Below, in pieces: positions 20,924-31,506 of a stretch of DNA of 64,000 bases. The DNA lies in NCBI GenBank assembly GCA_023105745.1, contig JALGQZ010000003.1:72762696-72826695 (forward strand). Direction: 5' to 3'. The stretch comes from Austropuccinia psidii (Eukaryota; Basidiomycota; Pucciniomycetes; Pucciniales; Sphaerophragmiaceae). A program made the position numbers and the translations under genes. The notes below the pieces were generated by a model. It saw only the letters and a program-made list of their open reading frames with translations, made no database searches and was not told the DNA's origin. The number at the start of each line of letters is the position of its first letter. Position 1 is the stretch's first letter.

Positions 20924-21899
20924 TGTCACAGAGGCTCTTATAGAAGCAAGAGTGGCCTGGCACTCAGGAATCAAGGACTCACTTGGAGGGCTCCAAAAGA
21001 TATAAGGAATAATAAAGATTAAATTTCTTTAAAGAAGAATAAGGGAAAAGACAAGTATGCCAAAGATAAAAGGAAAAGATAAGAAGCCAAAGGCCAAAGA
21101 TAATAAGAGAAGCCAAATGCCAAGAAACCAACCAAGTCAATCCTCAATTCACTGTTTCAACCTGCCAGAAAAGGAAATGGAATTAGCAAAGGATATGACC
21201 ACCAATATCCACTGACAGGCAAGGAAGAAAAAGGGAAAGAGTGCTGAATGACTGAATTAAGATTATCAGTATTAACTTTAATAAAGTAAAATAAAACAAA
21301 GATAAAAATAAATCTAATATATTAATTAACTGGGGAAAAAGTCCCCAGGTGCTGAAAGGTGGCCAGTATATGTGAAAAGTTGAAAGACTGATCATGGAAG
21401 GTGAGTCACCGGCTGTATTGTCTGAATTGGGTCAATACAGATCTGGCCATCTTGAGATTTGAACTGTGTGACTGAATTCCTACAGTGGAATATGAATTGG
21501 CCCAATTGGGCCAAGTACATACAGGTTTATTGATTGATGCCTGTATGGACCAATTGAGTTGTCCAAGGAGTATTGAAATACTTGATGCCTTGACAGCTGA
21601 TTGAAAGAATGTATAACCTCTGAGAATGTCCCTTGGAATAATCCCGAATGAATTGACAACCAAACTCCTGCAGGGCCAGGTGGTTGGGATCCTTGAATGG
21701 TCTTCTGATTGCCGCCATGGATTGCCAGACTGATGAGTTAAGAAGTCCTCCTTCAAAATGGGTGTTGGATTTTGGGACCTTCATTTGGAAAGATGGAATT
21801 GGGTCCTGGAAACGTCACCAATGAATTGCTGAGCAAAGATGGTACATAATGGTATATAATACCATTTATGCACCACTCCTGCAACCTTGAGTACAGGGT
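20924..21899 (-). repeat. 5' LTR of element D and adjoining DNA
   Basis: Starts (plus strand) TGTCACAGAGGCTC and keeps LTR landmarks: the CTGTTTCAACCTG string, TTAATTAACTGGGG stem and TATATGTGAAAA. After about 21450 similarity to the other LTRs fades and I cannot place the outer end. Element B interrupts at 21900. Confidence 0.65.
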
Positions 21900-22647
21900 T
21901 GTCACAGGGGCTCTTCGAAGTGAAGAGGGCCTGGCACTCACTTATGGAGGGCTCAAGGATAGGATAAGATGAGATACACTTAAGAGTGTTAAAGATGAAT
22001 TACTAAAAGAATGAATATAAGAAAAGCAGCAACAAAAGAAATAAGAATAAGAAATAGAAGAGCCAACCACAAACAAGTCCAAGTCCACTGTTTCAACCTG
22101 TCAGAATGAAAAGAGAAGGGTTAATAAGGATATGGCCACCCAACTCATACTGTACAGGCGAAGAGAAAAGGGCAAAGACTAACTTAAGATTAAATAACTA
22201 TAATACCCAAAAATAAGGAATAGAATAATTATAAAATAATAAATCAACTAAATTAATTAACTGGGGAAAAGTCCCCAGGGGGGAGAAAGAGGGGCTGGTA
22301 TATGTGAGAATCACCAGCCCTGATCCAGAGGAAGAATTTTCATGAGAATATTTGATGATTGAATTGAGTCTGGCCAATACAGGTCCTGTACGGCTGTACA
22401 GAACCTGTACAAGAGGTGTGGTGTATTGGAGTGATCATACAGTTTCATACTGGTGTATTGAAACTGTATTGGGTGAATCCAGCCTGTACAGGTATTGACA
22501 GGCTGTATTGAGGTACCAAGCTGTATGCATGTTCAGAATGAAGATTGCTGAACTTGAATGCTGATACAAATGCTGGATCTGCTGATTTGGGGTGTTTTGA
22601 GTGGGTGTATGACTGAATACCCTTACCCCTGATGAGTGGTTGTTACA
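21900..22647 (-). repeat. 3' LTR of element B
   Basis: 748 bp. It lacks 15 bp present in the 5' LTR, bounded there by ACTCA direct repeats, which points to slippage. Contains the CTGTA/TACAG array near 22375-22535 and both LTR hairpins (about 22257-22322). Confidence 0.95.
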
Positions 22648-22668
22648 GTACCCCCCTCTTGAAACTGG
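22648..22668 (-). promoter_or_regulatory. Polypurine tract of element B
   Basis: On the minus strand GTTTCAAGAGGGGGGTAC abuts the 3' LTR. Same position and sequence type as in A and C. Confidence 0.75.
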
Positions 22669-24548
22669 TGGGCTCCTGAACACCATAATAACCTGCCATT
22701 GTTGAGTGGCATTTCACTACCCCACACAATTCCTTGGAAGGTTTTTCTTTTGGCAATTATCTCGAAATCCTTCTCCATCTTATCTCTGTCAATTAAATTA
22801 TTTCCCCCCTTCTTTTAACTTTGAGTAAATACCCCACTTCGAACTGTTCTTTCTCCTGATTGAAACAACTGACGTCCTTGGGGCATGGCCTTGGGTTGTA
22901 TCCCAAAATTATGGCCACTGAGCTCTTGTGCTCAAAAATGGTGCCAGATGAGTATATGAAGTGTACTCATCTAGCCAGCCCAATCAAGGAAATTGATGAT
23001 GACAAGAATTCAAGGGTCTTGTCCCCAATGGCCTTCAAAACGCCTCAACCAGCCCTTTATGGTGATTTTGGGCTGGTGCCTTCTCTATGGATGGTCCTGA
23101 GGATTCTTGAATTTATGGCCATTTTGGCCTTTTGTTTTGGTCCTTAGTGCCTTGGGGTGACATGTGATCCATCGCCAATTCTGGCCTTTTCTTGGGTCCT
23201 TGGTGTTTTGGGTGAAATTTTGGTTCATGGCCATTTTTGGCCTTTTCTTGAAAATTGAGGTTTTTTTTTTGGCCTTTATGGGCCTTTGGGGTAATTTGGG
23301 GTCTTGCGGTCCGCGGGCCGTACGCCGCGGTCCGTGGTACGTGGACCGTACGCCGCGGTCCGCGGGCCGTGGGGGCTATAGGAGGCCCCCTGGGCCCAAA
23401 TTTGCTGGGGACCCAGGGGTGCCATGGGACCTTGATTGGCCCAAAAACAAGAATCTTCACCTTATATGGCCTGGACCCATTGGTGGGGTCCAGGACCTCC
23501 AAGAACTTGGCCTTCCCCAAACTTTCAGGGGAGGCCCCCCATGCTGATTCCAGCCCCTGAAGGGGTCTTGGGCCTTGACATTTGAGAGGTTTTGAGGGGG
23601 GGCCATGATTGACTTGTGGCCCAATTCCCTTGAGGTCAAATCTTGGGCCTACAACTGGACTGATTCTGCCGTACTGAATCTTCTGCTTGCGTATCTTCAG
23701 CCATGAGTCAACCATGGCCTCTAGTGGAATTTTGATGAATTGGGTAAGTATAACCAGTTGCTTGTCCTTGTTTGTGTTTGGTTTGGCTTCTATCCATGCT
23801 CTTATCACAACTAAAAAGTAAAAAATAAAATAAAAAATAAAAAAGATAATGGAACCTCCCAATACGTGATTTGGGGAGGGGCTGCTGCTGCTTTAAAGAA
23901 ATGAAAGAAGAAAATTATACAAGTAAAGAAAGAAAGAAAAAATGAAAGAATAAGAGAACATGAGAGTAAAGAAATAAATAAAGAAAAATTCCTGATGGCT
24001 GGTCCTTCTTGTGGTGAGTTGCTTGATTCTGGCCAAGAAGTGTCTGAAAAATGAAAACCAAGCATTTGATGCTCACAGAGTGGCCAAGGTGATGTTTTAA
24101 AAGAAGTAGAACCCTCAGGGATGCATACCAGGAGATGGAACTTACTTTCATAACTTCCACTCCCCACCAAGCACCATAAGACTGAAATAAATTGCCATAA
24201 ATGCCTTCTGAAATGAATTGCCATAAATGACTACTGAAATGAATTGCCGTAAATGACTTGAAGTAATGAATGTCTTGAATTATGATGATTGGCATAAAAT
24301 GAAATGATAATAAAGAAAGAAAATGAAAACAAAGGAAAGAAAGAGACATTTGGCCATATCTTGATAAGGTCCAAATGGAGGGTATTGATGTTGTATGCTT
24401 CCTGAACCTGTCCAAAGAATTGACAAGTGCTCACGAAGTGGCCAAGGTGATGCTTACAACAACATATGGGTAGAATACCCCCTTAAAGGTGCATGCCAGG
24501 AGAGGAACTTACTTTCATAACTTCTTCTCCCCACCAAGCACCATAAAA
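22669..24548 (-). other. 3' UTR of element B
   Basis: About 1.9 kb without a supportable gene. It includes a strongly palindromic, CpG-rich CGGTCCGCGG/CCGTACG cluster (23306-23372), an A-rich run near 23815-23845, and the two direct copies of the ATGGTGCTTGGTGGGGAG segment (about 24065-24180 and 24435-24547). ORFs in the GC-rich part look like chance. Confidence 0.7.
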
Positions 24549-27500
24549 TCAAACTCTTGAGGTATTTGGACCAGGCTTGTCTGGATACAATGAGTGGAAA
24601 TCCTTGACAAGGTCTGGTGAGTTGGTAAGGTTGGAAGCTGGTTCCCAAGTGGTTCTTTCTGGGTCTTCACTGAATCCTTTCCACTCTACAAGATACCATA
24701 AATTACCTCTTTTGAGTTTTGAGTCCAGAACCTGAGCCACTTCCCATTCTTCTTGCTCTTCCACTAAAACTGGTGGTGGCGGAAATTGATGACGATTTGG
24801 GATAGTTGAATGCTTGACTGGTTCTAATAAGGACACATGGAATACAGGGTGAACTGTCTTCCATTGCTGAGGCAACTTGAGGTGATATGCATGGCTGCCA
24901 ATCTTCTTAAGAACTTCAAAGGGTCCCAACCATCTTTCTGATAATTTCTTGGTGGGTCTTGTTGTCTTGATGTTCTTGGAAGCTAGCCATACTTTGTCCC
25001 CAGGTTGGAAATCAGGTGGAATTGCCCTATTTCTATCTGCATACTTCTTGAATCTCCTTATTGCTGACTCTAATTCTTCTTTGACAACTTGCTGTACTGA
25101 TTGGAGTTTTGTTGATAACTTTCCAGCAGGTGAGTCTTGAGAAATATGGATTGAGTCAAAGCTGGGATTTCTTCCATAAATGGTGAAAAAAGGTGATTGC
25201 TTGGTTGATGAATGTTCTGCATTATTATAGGCAAATTCAGCCAGAGGGAGCCAGGTGTACCAGTCATCTTGATGATAGCTGACATACATCCGAAGGTACT
25301 GTTCTAGTATCTGATTTACCCTCTCTGTCTGTCCATCTGTTTCAGGGTGAAAGGCAGTTGAAAGATCTCTTGATATCTTGAGCTGCTGACACAATTGAGT
25401 CCAGAATGATGAAACAAATAAGGATCCTCTATCACTGACAATACTGACTGGGAGTCCATGCTTGGAAAATACATGGCTAATGAATATTTGAGCTAAATCC
25501 AGAGCAGTGATTGTGCCATAAGTTGGAATGAAGATTGCCATTTTTGAGAATCTGTCCACAACTACTAAAATTGAATCAAAGTTGTTGGACAGTGGCAATT
25601 GAGTGATAAAGTCCATTGATAATGAATTTCAAGGACCAGATGGAATTGAAAGAGGCTTGAGTAATCCAAACTTCTTGTGATGGATGTTCTTGTTTCTTGA
25701 ACATTGCTGACATGAGGACACATAGTCCTTGATGAATTGATTCATGCCAGCCCAATAAAAATCCCTCTTGATGAGCTTGAGGGTCTTCTCCTGGCCAGGA
25801 TGGCCAGCCAATGGTGAGTCATGACGCTTTTGAAGAATATTGAGTTGAAGTTCTTCATTGCTTGGGATTACCACTCTATCTTTGAATAATAATAACTTGG
25901 CTTGAGGTTCAAGAGAATAATCTGGAACTGATTCACCTCTTGCTAGTTGCTTGAGTATTTCTTTATAGTCTTTGTCTTGCCATACTTCTTCTTGAATCTT
26001 GTCAACTAAATCTGAGAAAATTTCCACTTTGATTGAGAAGAATCTTGACTCTTGAATTCCATCTTGCTTAAGAACTTGATGAAGATTTTGAGGATTCTTG
26101 ATGATGAAGTCCACCCCCCTCTCTGGGTACACGTCGTCCCGACGTGACAAGGCATCTGGTAAAGTGGCCAGCCTGCCTGGGCGGTAAGTGATAGTGAAAT
26201 GAAACTCAGAGAGAAACTCAGCCCAACGGGCCTGACGACAAGTAAGAACTTTGGAAGACATGAAATACTGCAAGGAAGAGTGGTCTGTCAAGACCTCAAA
26301 AGAATTGGAAAGAGAAAGAAGAAATGCTCTCCAGCGCTTGAGAGCCCAAACTATGCCAAGGAGTTCCTTGTCATGAATCTCATAGTTGAGCTCAGCTTGT
26401 AAGAGGTTGCGACTATCAAATGCAATGGGATGCTTTCCAGAGTCATTCACCTGACTCAGTACGGCGCCCAATGCATAATCAGAAGCATCAGTCTCTACTA
26501 TAGTAGGTAGAGAAGGATTGAAATGAGATAAGATAGGAGCAGAGGTGAAAGCTTCTTTGAGTGCTTGAAACTGACTAAGAGCTTCCTCATTGAAGATGAA
26601 GGGAGAATCTTTTTTAAGGAGGGAAGTGAGAGAAGTGATTTTTTTAGAATAATTTTTAATGAAACATCGATAAAAATTGGCAAAGCCAAGAAAAGATTGA
26701 AGATCCTTGATGTTTCTGGGCTGAGGCCAATTGAGGATTTGCTGAACTTTTGAAGAATCCATCTTGAGGCCATCAGTTGAAACAACATAGCCCAAGTATT
26801 CCACACTTGAGGCATGGAATACACACTTGGAGGCTTTGGCAAACAGATTATTGTCCCGCAGTCTTTGGAGGACAGAGGCCACATGTTTGACATGTTCCTC
26901 CTCAGAACTGGAAAAGACCATAATATCATCTAAATAAACCACAACAAACACATCCAAGAAATCTGCAAATATATCGTTTACCAGATTCTGGAAAGAAGCA
27001 GGAGCATTGGTCAAACCAAATGGCATGACCAAATACTCATAACTACCATATTTGGTTCTAAAGGCAGTTAAGTGCTCATCCCCCTCTTTGATTCTCAGAA
27101 GGTTATATGCACCACGCAAATCTATCTTGGAGAAGATAGTGGAACCATTGAATACGGTAAGAAGCTGGTTCATAGGAGGAACAGGGTATCTGTTCTTCCT
27201 AGTGACAGCATTGAGTTTGCGGTAGTCAACACACAAACGAAGACCTCCATCCTTTTTCTTGACAAAAAGGACAGGTGCTCCTGTTGAAGAGGAGCTTGGT
27301 CTAATGAAACCTTTCTCTACATTCTCTGAAATGTAGGCCCGCAGTGTTTCTGACTCTTGATTTGATAATGAGTAGATAACACCAATTGGAGGTAGAAGAC
27401 CCTCCAATTCGATATGGTGATCACAGGCGCGGTGTGGAGGAAGTTTCTCTGCTTTCACCTTGGAGAATACATCCAAATATTGGTGATAAGCAGGAGGAAC

Positions 27501-28277
27501 AACCTTCAGCACAGTTTCAATTTCTTCTGGCTCTTCCTCCTCATCCCACTGCTCCTCCAGGGATGCATGAAAAGATAAGGGAGGAAGGTCCATATCCCCT
27601 TGGAAGAGATGAAGTGAAGATATGGCAACATCTTCTCCAACATCCTTTATCTCTTTGAAGACTTCATCTCTTGATGGAAGTAATGACTGAGAGGGAATTA
27701 TGGAAGGGATATGGACAGAAGAAGGGATGGAAGGTGTCTTAAGTTCACCAGCCAGAGCAACACTGTTGACAGCAGTGGCTAAGTCATTACTAGTAGAAGG
27801 AGTAATACCACTAGAATCCTTATGATTAGAATCATAGGTGATCAATCCATTTTTCCAATCAATAATGGGATTGAAATGGTAAAGGAAATCATAGCCCAAT
27901 ATCAGGTCTTCTCCTTTGGGTGAATCTATGATAAAGAAATCCCATTCAAAGCTTGGGAAGGAAGGCAAGTCAACTACCCACTTGGTATAATGGGTGATGA
28001 ACAAGGCAGGGGATTCATTAGAATCCAAAATGAAAAGAGGAATCTTTTCAGGGAGCTCTGACAGAGTCAATGAGTACTTGAGAACAAAATTCTTTGCAAT
28101 AAAAGAGTTTGTAGCACCAGAATCAATGAGAATACTATAAAAAATATCAGAGACAGAAGAAAAAATAAGAAATTTTAAAGATTTCTTGACACTAGTATTC
28201 AGAGTGCACAATTGTGCTCTTGAAGGAAATAAGTGAGAACCATTGAACACATCATGATTCCCACTCAGGCTTTTCCC
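24549..28277 (-). pseudogene. Pol polyprotein, single nonsense codon, element B
   Basis: Entered from gag by -1 frameshift. Protease (LIDSGATNSF), reverse transcriptase ([19 protein letters not shown], active site VVYLDDIMVFS), RNase H (VETDASDYALG, HDKELLGIVWALK, TDHSSLQYF), integrase zinc region (H..H, CQQC), integrase core (MDFITQLP, VSDRGSLFVSS, HPETDGQTERVNQ), GPY/F-like WLGPFEVL and C-terminal chromodomain (WEVAQVLDSKLKRG to TTWEPASNL). The sole defect is TGA at 25629-25631, TGG (Trp) in A, between integrase zinc region and core. The chromodomain places it among chromoviruses, where it is known to target integration to chromatin. If the stop is an error or read through, the element could be active. 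Confidence 0.93.
28232..28277 (-). promoter_or_regulatory. Gag-pol -1 frameshift signal, element B
   Basis: GGGAAAA (28271-28277), 5-nt spacer, AGTGGGAA (28258-28265) pairing with TTCTCACT (28232-28239) on the minus strand. Gag stop TGA overlaps the stem start. Confidence 0.8.
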
Positions 28278-29623
28278 TGCTTGCTAGGGAAGCCTCCTGA
28301 TGATCCTTGCCTATTCTCAGGCCTCTTGAAGCATTTTTCAAATGGGTGTTTTCCACCACAATAATTGCACAAGCCTTCTTTAATCCTCCTCTCCTTTTCA
28401 GAACCAATTAATTTGTTGTCCTTATTGAGGAGAGCAGCATGAGGCTTGTCTTTGGACATTTGAAAATTCTTCCCCTTCTTATTCTTATTGTGATAAGGCT
28501 TCTTGGATGATGAACTTGGAGGAGGCTTGGAGGAATTGGATCCAATGATTGGAGGCTTCTTCTCTTGATGACTGCCCTTTTCCTTTTGCCTCTCATGATA
28601 TCTTGTGTCTAATTCTAAAGTGAAATCCATAAGTTCTTGAAGAGTGTCAAAAGTTCCAGGGTGAGAAGCCAATTGATCCAATAATCTTGATGCCAAACCT
28701 CTTCTATACACATGAATGTAAGCTCTTTCTCCCCAATCTCCAATTCTTGACATTAAGCTTCTGAAATCTGCAATGTACAAGGATACATGACCACTTTCCT
28801 TCATCCTCAAATTGTCCAACTCTTGTTCAGCTTTCCTGACTTCATTGGGGTCACCAAACAGAGTAAATAATTGAGATTCAAACAATGGCCAATTATTGAG
28901 GAGGTAGGAAGGGTCTTCATTGGAAATATTTGAGAGGTAAGGTTCAATCCATTTGCCAGCTCTACCAGTAAGAAAAGAAGTTGAGTACAAAACCTTCTTC
29001 CTGTCAGAGAAGAAGTTTGCTGGATCACTATGGAAAATTAATTGACAGGATTGGATAAATCCTCTCAACTTATGAGCTTGAGTACCATCAAAAGAATCAG
29101 GTGCCTTCATGGATGGAGTCTTGAAAGCAGGGGCTTTGGAATTGTCCCTGGGGGCAACTGCTTGAGTGAGTTGTCCCATGAATTGAGTCATCTGCTCCAT
29201 CATCTTGAGGAGACTTGGATCAGTTTGAGAGACAAGAGGTTGACTAGAAAGGGCTAGATTAGAACCCTGAGGTACCTCTGGAGCATTTGCCAAGGCATCT
29301 GCCACTTCAGTTTCCCCAGAATCTTCCTCTTCCACAGACTCTTCCCCCTCTTCATCTTCAACTTCCCCTAATCTTGCTCTTGCACCTTCAGACATGCCAG
29401 GGTAGCCACCCAAAAGTCCAGAAAAGGATCTTGATCTTCTAGATTTTATTCCACCTCTTCTTGAGGGTGCTGCTCCTTCCATTGGTGGTCCTCTGTCCAA
29501 ATTTGCACTCAGTTGATGAACTGATGGTGTGCGGTCAAGAGGAGCCCTTGCTGTAGGAGTGAGAACAGCTGGAATTTTCTGGGATCTAGTATTCTTTGCT
29601 GGGGGGCTATGCTGGACTGGCAT
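28265..29623 (-). CDS. Gag, intact, element B
   Basis: 452 residues from ATG in MPVQHSPPAKNTRSQ. Pro/Arg-rich N terminus, acidic Glu-rich segment, a short MEQMTQFMGQLTQAV helix, capsid core around GKWIEPYLSN and LFTLFGDPNEV, Lys/Ser-rich linker, and zinc knuckle Cys419, Cys422, His426, Cys431 (C-X2-C-X3-H-X4-C). It packages element RNA into cytoplasmic particles. The start is supported by the same start in C and a similar one in D. It ends two codons after the slippery heptamer. Confidence 0.93.
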   Translation of the reverse strand: MPVQHSPPAKNTRSQKIPAVLTPTARAPLDRTPSVHQLSANLDRGPPMEGAAPSRRGGIKSRRSRSFSGLLGGYPGMSEGARARLGEVEDEEGEESVEEEDSGETEVADALANAPEVPQGSNLALSSQPLVSQTDPSLLKMMEQMTQFMGQLTQAVAPRDNSKAPAFKTPSMKAPDSFDGTQAHKLRGFIQSCQLIFHSDPANFFSDRKKVLYSTSFLTGRAGKWIEPYLSNISNEDPSYLLNNWPLFESQLFTLFGDPNEVRKAEQELDNLRMKESGHVSLYIADFRSLMSRIGDWGERAYIHVYRRGLASRLLDQLASHPGTFDTLQELMDFTLELDTRYHERQKEKGSHQEKKPPIIGSNSSKPPPSSSSKKPYHNKNKKGKNFQMSKDKPHAALLNKDNKLIGSEKERRIKEGLCNYCGGKHPFEKCFKRPENRQGSSGGFPSKQGKA

Positions 29624-30340
29624 TATGAAAAGAATTGAAATAACTTGATGGTATTAAGAAGAATAATCAGGCTTGGCCAAATCAATCACAATAAAATCTT
29701 GATGAATCTTGAGGAATCAATTCAAATCTTGAGGAATCAAATTCAATCAACAGTCAAATAAATTCAATCAATCAACAATCAATTCAATCAAATATCAATA
29801 ATCTTGAGGAAATCAATAATCAATCAATATTCAATCAATAATCAATCAATAAGTGTCTTCAATATGAAATCAAGTCTTGAGGAATCAATCAATCAGTTCA
29901 AAATCTTCAGAAATCAATTCAATATCTTGATGAGTCAAATCAAATCAATAATCAAAATCAATTCTTGAGGATCAATAAATATCTTGAGAGTTCAAAGTCA
30001 ATAAATCCAATAAATCCTCAATCAATAACCCAAATGAATCCCAATGACTAATCCAATCAATCAAACCAATCAATAATCCCTAGATAAAACCTGAATAAGA
30101 ACACAGAAAAAATTTGATTGATAAAAGTAAAATGAAGTGATGAAATGGTCAGCAATGATTGAGAAAAGAAAAGAATCAATTTTCATAAGAGTGAAATGAG
30201 TGAGATGAAAATTGATAAGAGAGAAAAAATCATAATCATTAAGATCATTAAATCATAAAAATCATACAATCATGAAAAGGTCATAATTGATGAATGAGAG
30301 GAAATGAATATAAATGAATGAAAAGAAAGAATCAAATATG
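29624..30340 (-). repeat. Low-complexity 5' leader of element B
   Basis: Untranslated AATCAATCAA/CTTGAGGAATCAA-rich leader; no gene. The composition resembles the C and D leaders and is unlike the coding regions. Confidence 0.6.
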
Positions 30341-30355
30341 AGTTAATTAATTTAA
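30341..30355 (-). promoter_or_regulatory. Putative self-priming primer-binding region, element B
   Basis: Plus-strand AGTTAATTAATTTAA next to the 5' LTR. Fourteen consecutive bases are complementary in RNA to the LTR segment at 30719-30733 just after the CTGGGG/CCCCAG hairpin. No tRNA-like TGG start. Confidence 0.62.
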
Positions 30356-31118
30356 TGTCACAGGGGCTCTTCGAAGTGAAGAGGGCCTGGAACTCAGTAA
30401 ACTGGGACTCACTTATGGAGGGCTCAAGGATAGGATAAGATGAGATACACTTAAGAGTGTTAAAGATGAATTACTAAAAGAATGAATATAAGAAAAGCAG
30501 CAACAAAAGAAATAAGAATAAGAAATAGAAGAGCCAACCACAAACAAGTCCAAGTCCACTGTTTCAACCTGTCAGAATGAAAAGAGAAGGGTTAATAAGG
30601 ATATGGCCACCCAACTCATACTGTACAGGCGAAGAGAAAAGGGCAAAGACTAACTTAAGATTAAATAACTATAATACCCAAAAATAAGGAATAGAATAAT
30701 TATAAAATAATAAATCAACTAAATTAATTAACTGGGGAAAAGTCCCCAGGGGGGAGAAAGAGGGGCTGGTATATGTGAGAATCACCAGCCCTGATCCAGA
30801 GGAAGAATTTTCATGAGAATATTTGATGATTGAATTGAGTCTGGCCAATACAGGTCCTGTACGGCTGTACAGAACCTGTACAAGAGGTGTGGTGTATTGG
30901 AGTGATCATACAGTTTCATACTGGTGTATTGAAACTGTATTGGGTGAATCCAGCCTGTACAGGTATTGACAGGCTGTATTGAGGTACCAAGCTGTATGCA
31001 TGTTCAGAATGAAGATTGCTGAACTTGAATGCTGATACAAATGCTGGATCTGCTGATTTGGGGTGTTTTGAGTGGGTGTATGACTGAATACCCTTACCCC
31101 TGATGAGTGGTTGTTACA
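30356..31118 (-). repeat. 5' LTR of element B
   Basis: 763 bp, TGTCACAG to GGTTGTTACA on the plus strand (TGTAACAACC at its functional start). Holds the U3 CTGTA-type array, two hairpins and AT-rich tract. Should contain promoter and polyadenylation signals, which I cannot pinpoint. Confidence 0.95.
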
Positions 31119-31506
31119 AGGGTGCATGGAGGAGTGGAAGAATTCCCCTTAAGGTGAGGGGAAAGCTTGAGCTGAGCTGATCTGGTTGCCTTTGGTGGTT
31201 ACCAGAGGCCATGGGCTGAAAAGTGGTCCATGGTGGTTATTGGCCAAAATTGGGTCCTGAGGGTCTTATGGCCACTTTGGGTTTGATGGAATTTGGGGCC
31301 AAAATTGGCTCAGGTGGTCCCAATTGTGGTTTGGGACCCACCTGGCCTTGGGGGCTAATTAGCTTCCCCCTTTGCCCCCTTTTGGCCTCATTGGATTAGG
31401 CCAAAAGGGGCCTGATTGGCCCACAGACCATGGACCGTGGACCGTGATTATGGCCCACAGACCGTAGAGGCTGTATGGGGCCTAAATGGCCCAAAAAGGC
31501 CATTTA
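31119..31506 (+). other. Gypsy 3'-UTR-like fragment, left piece
   Basis: GC-richer DNA with GGACCGTGGACCGTG and CACAGACCGTAG strings resembling the palindromic part of A and B 3' UTRs, in a decayed form. It is split from 33491 onward by a solo LTR with target duplication ATTTA. No gene. Confidence 0.55.

Larger units (their letters stand above)
17705..21899 (-). mobile_element. Older chromovirus D, 5' part (distal pol outside window)
   Basis: Minus-strand divergent relative of A-C: 5' LTR, leader, gag, protease and the start of reverse transcriptase. It is cut inside RT at 17705 by the C-type LTR and on the other side by element B at 21900. The remaining pol and its 3' LTR are predicted to lie left of the window. 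Gag and pol hold many stops. Confidence 0.85.
21900..31118 (-). mobile_element. Ty3/gypsy chromovirus B, full length, young
   Basis: 9.2-kb minus-strand element with LTRs at 21900-22647 and 30356-31118, TG..CA ends, and perfect target duplication AGGGT (21895-21899, 31119-31123). Apart from one A/C difference and a 15-bp deletion, the LTRs look identical by eye, so insertion was recent. Gag is intact and pol has a single TGG-to-TGA change. It is the best reference copy in the window. Confidence 0.96.

Noticed and set aside
23113..23862. 249-codon minus ORF and 127-codon plus ORF in the B 3' UTR
   Set aside because: They overlap each other across the palindromic GC-rich cluster and adjoining low-complexity DNA; no domain and no equivalent in A.
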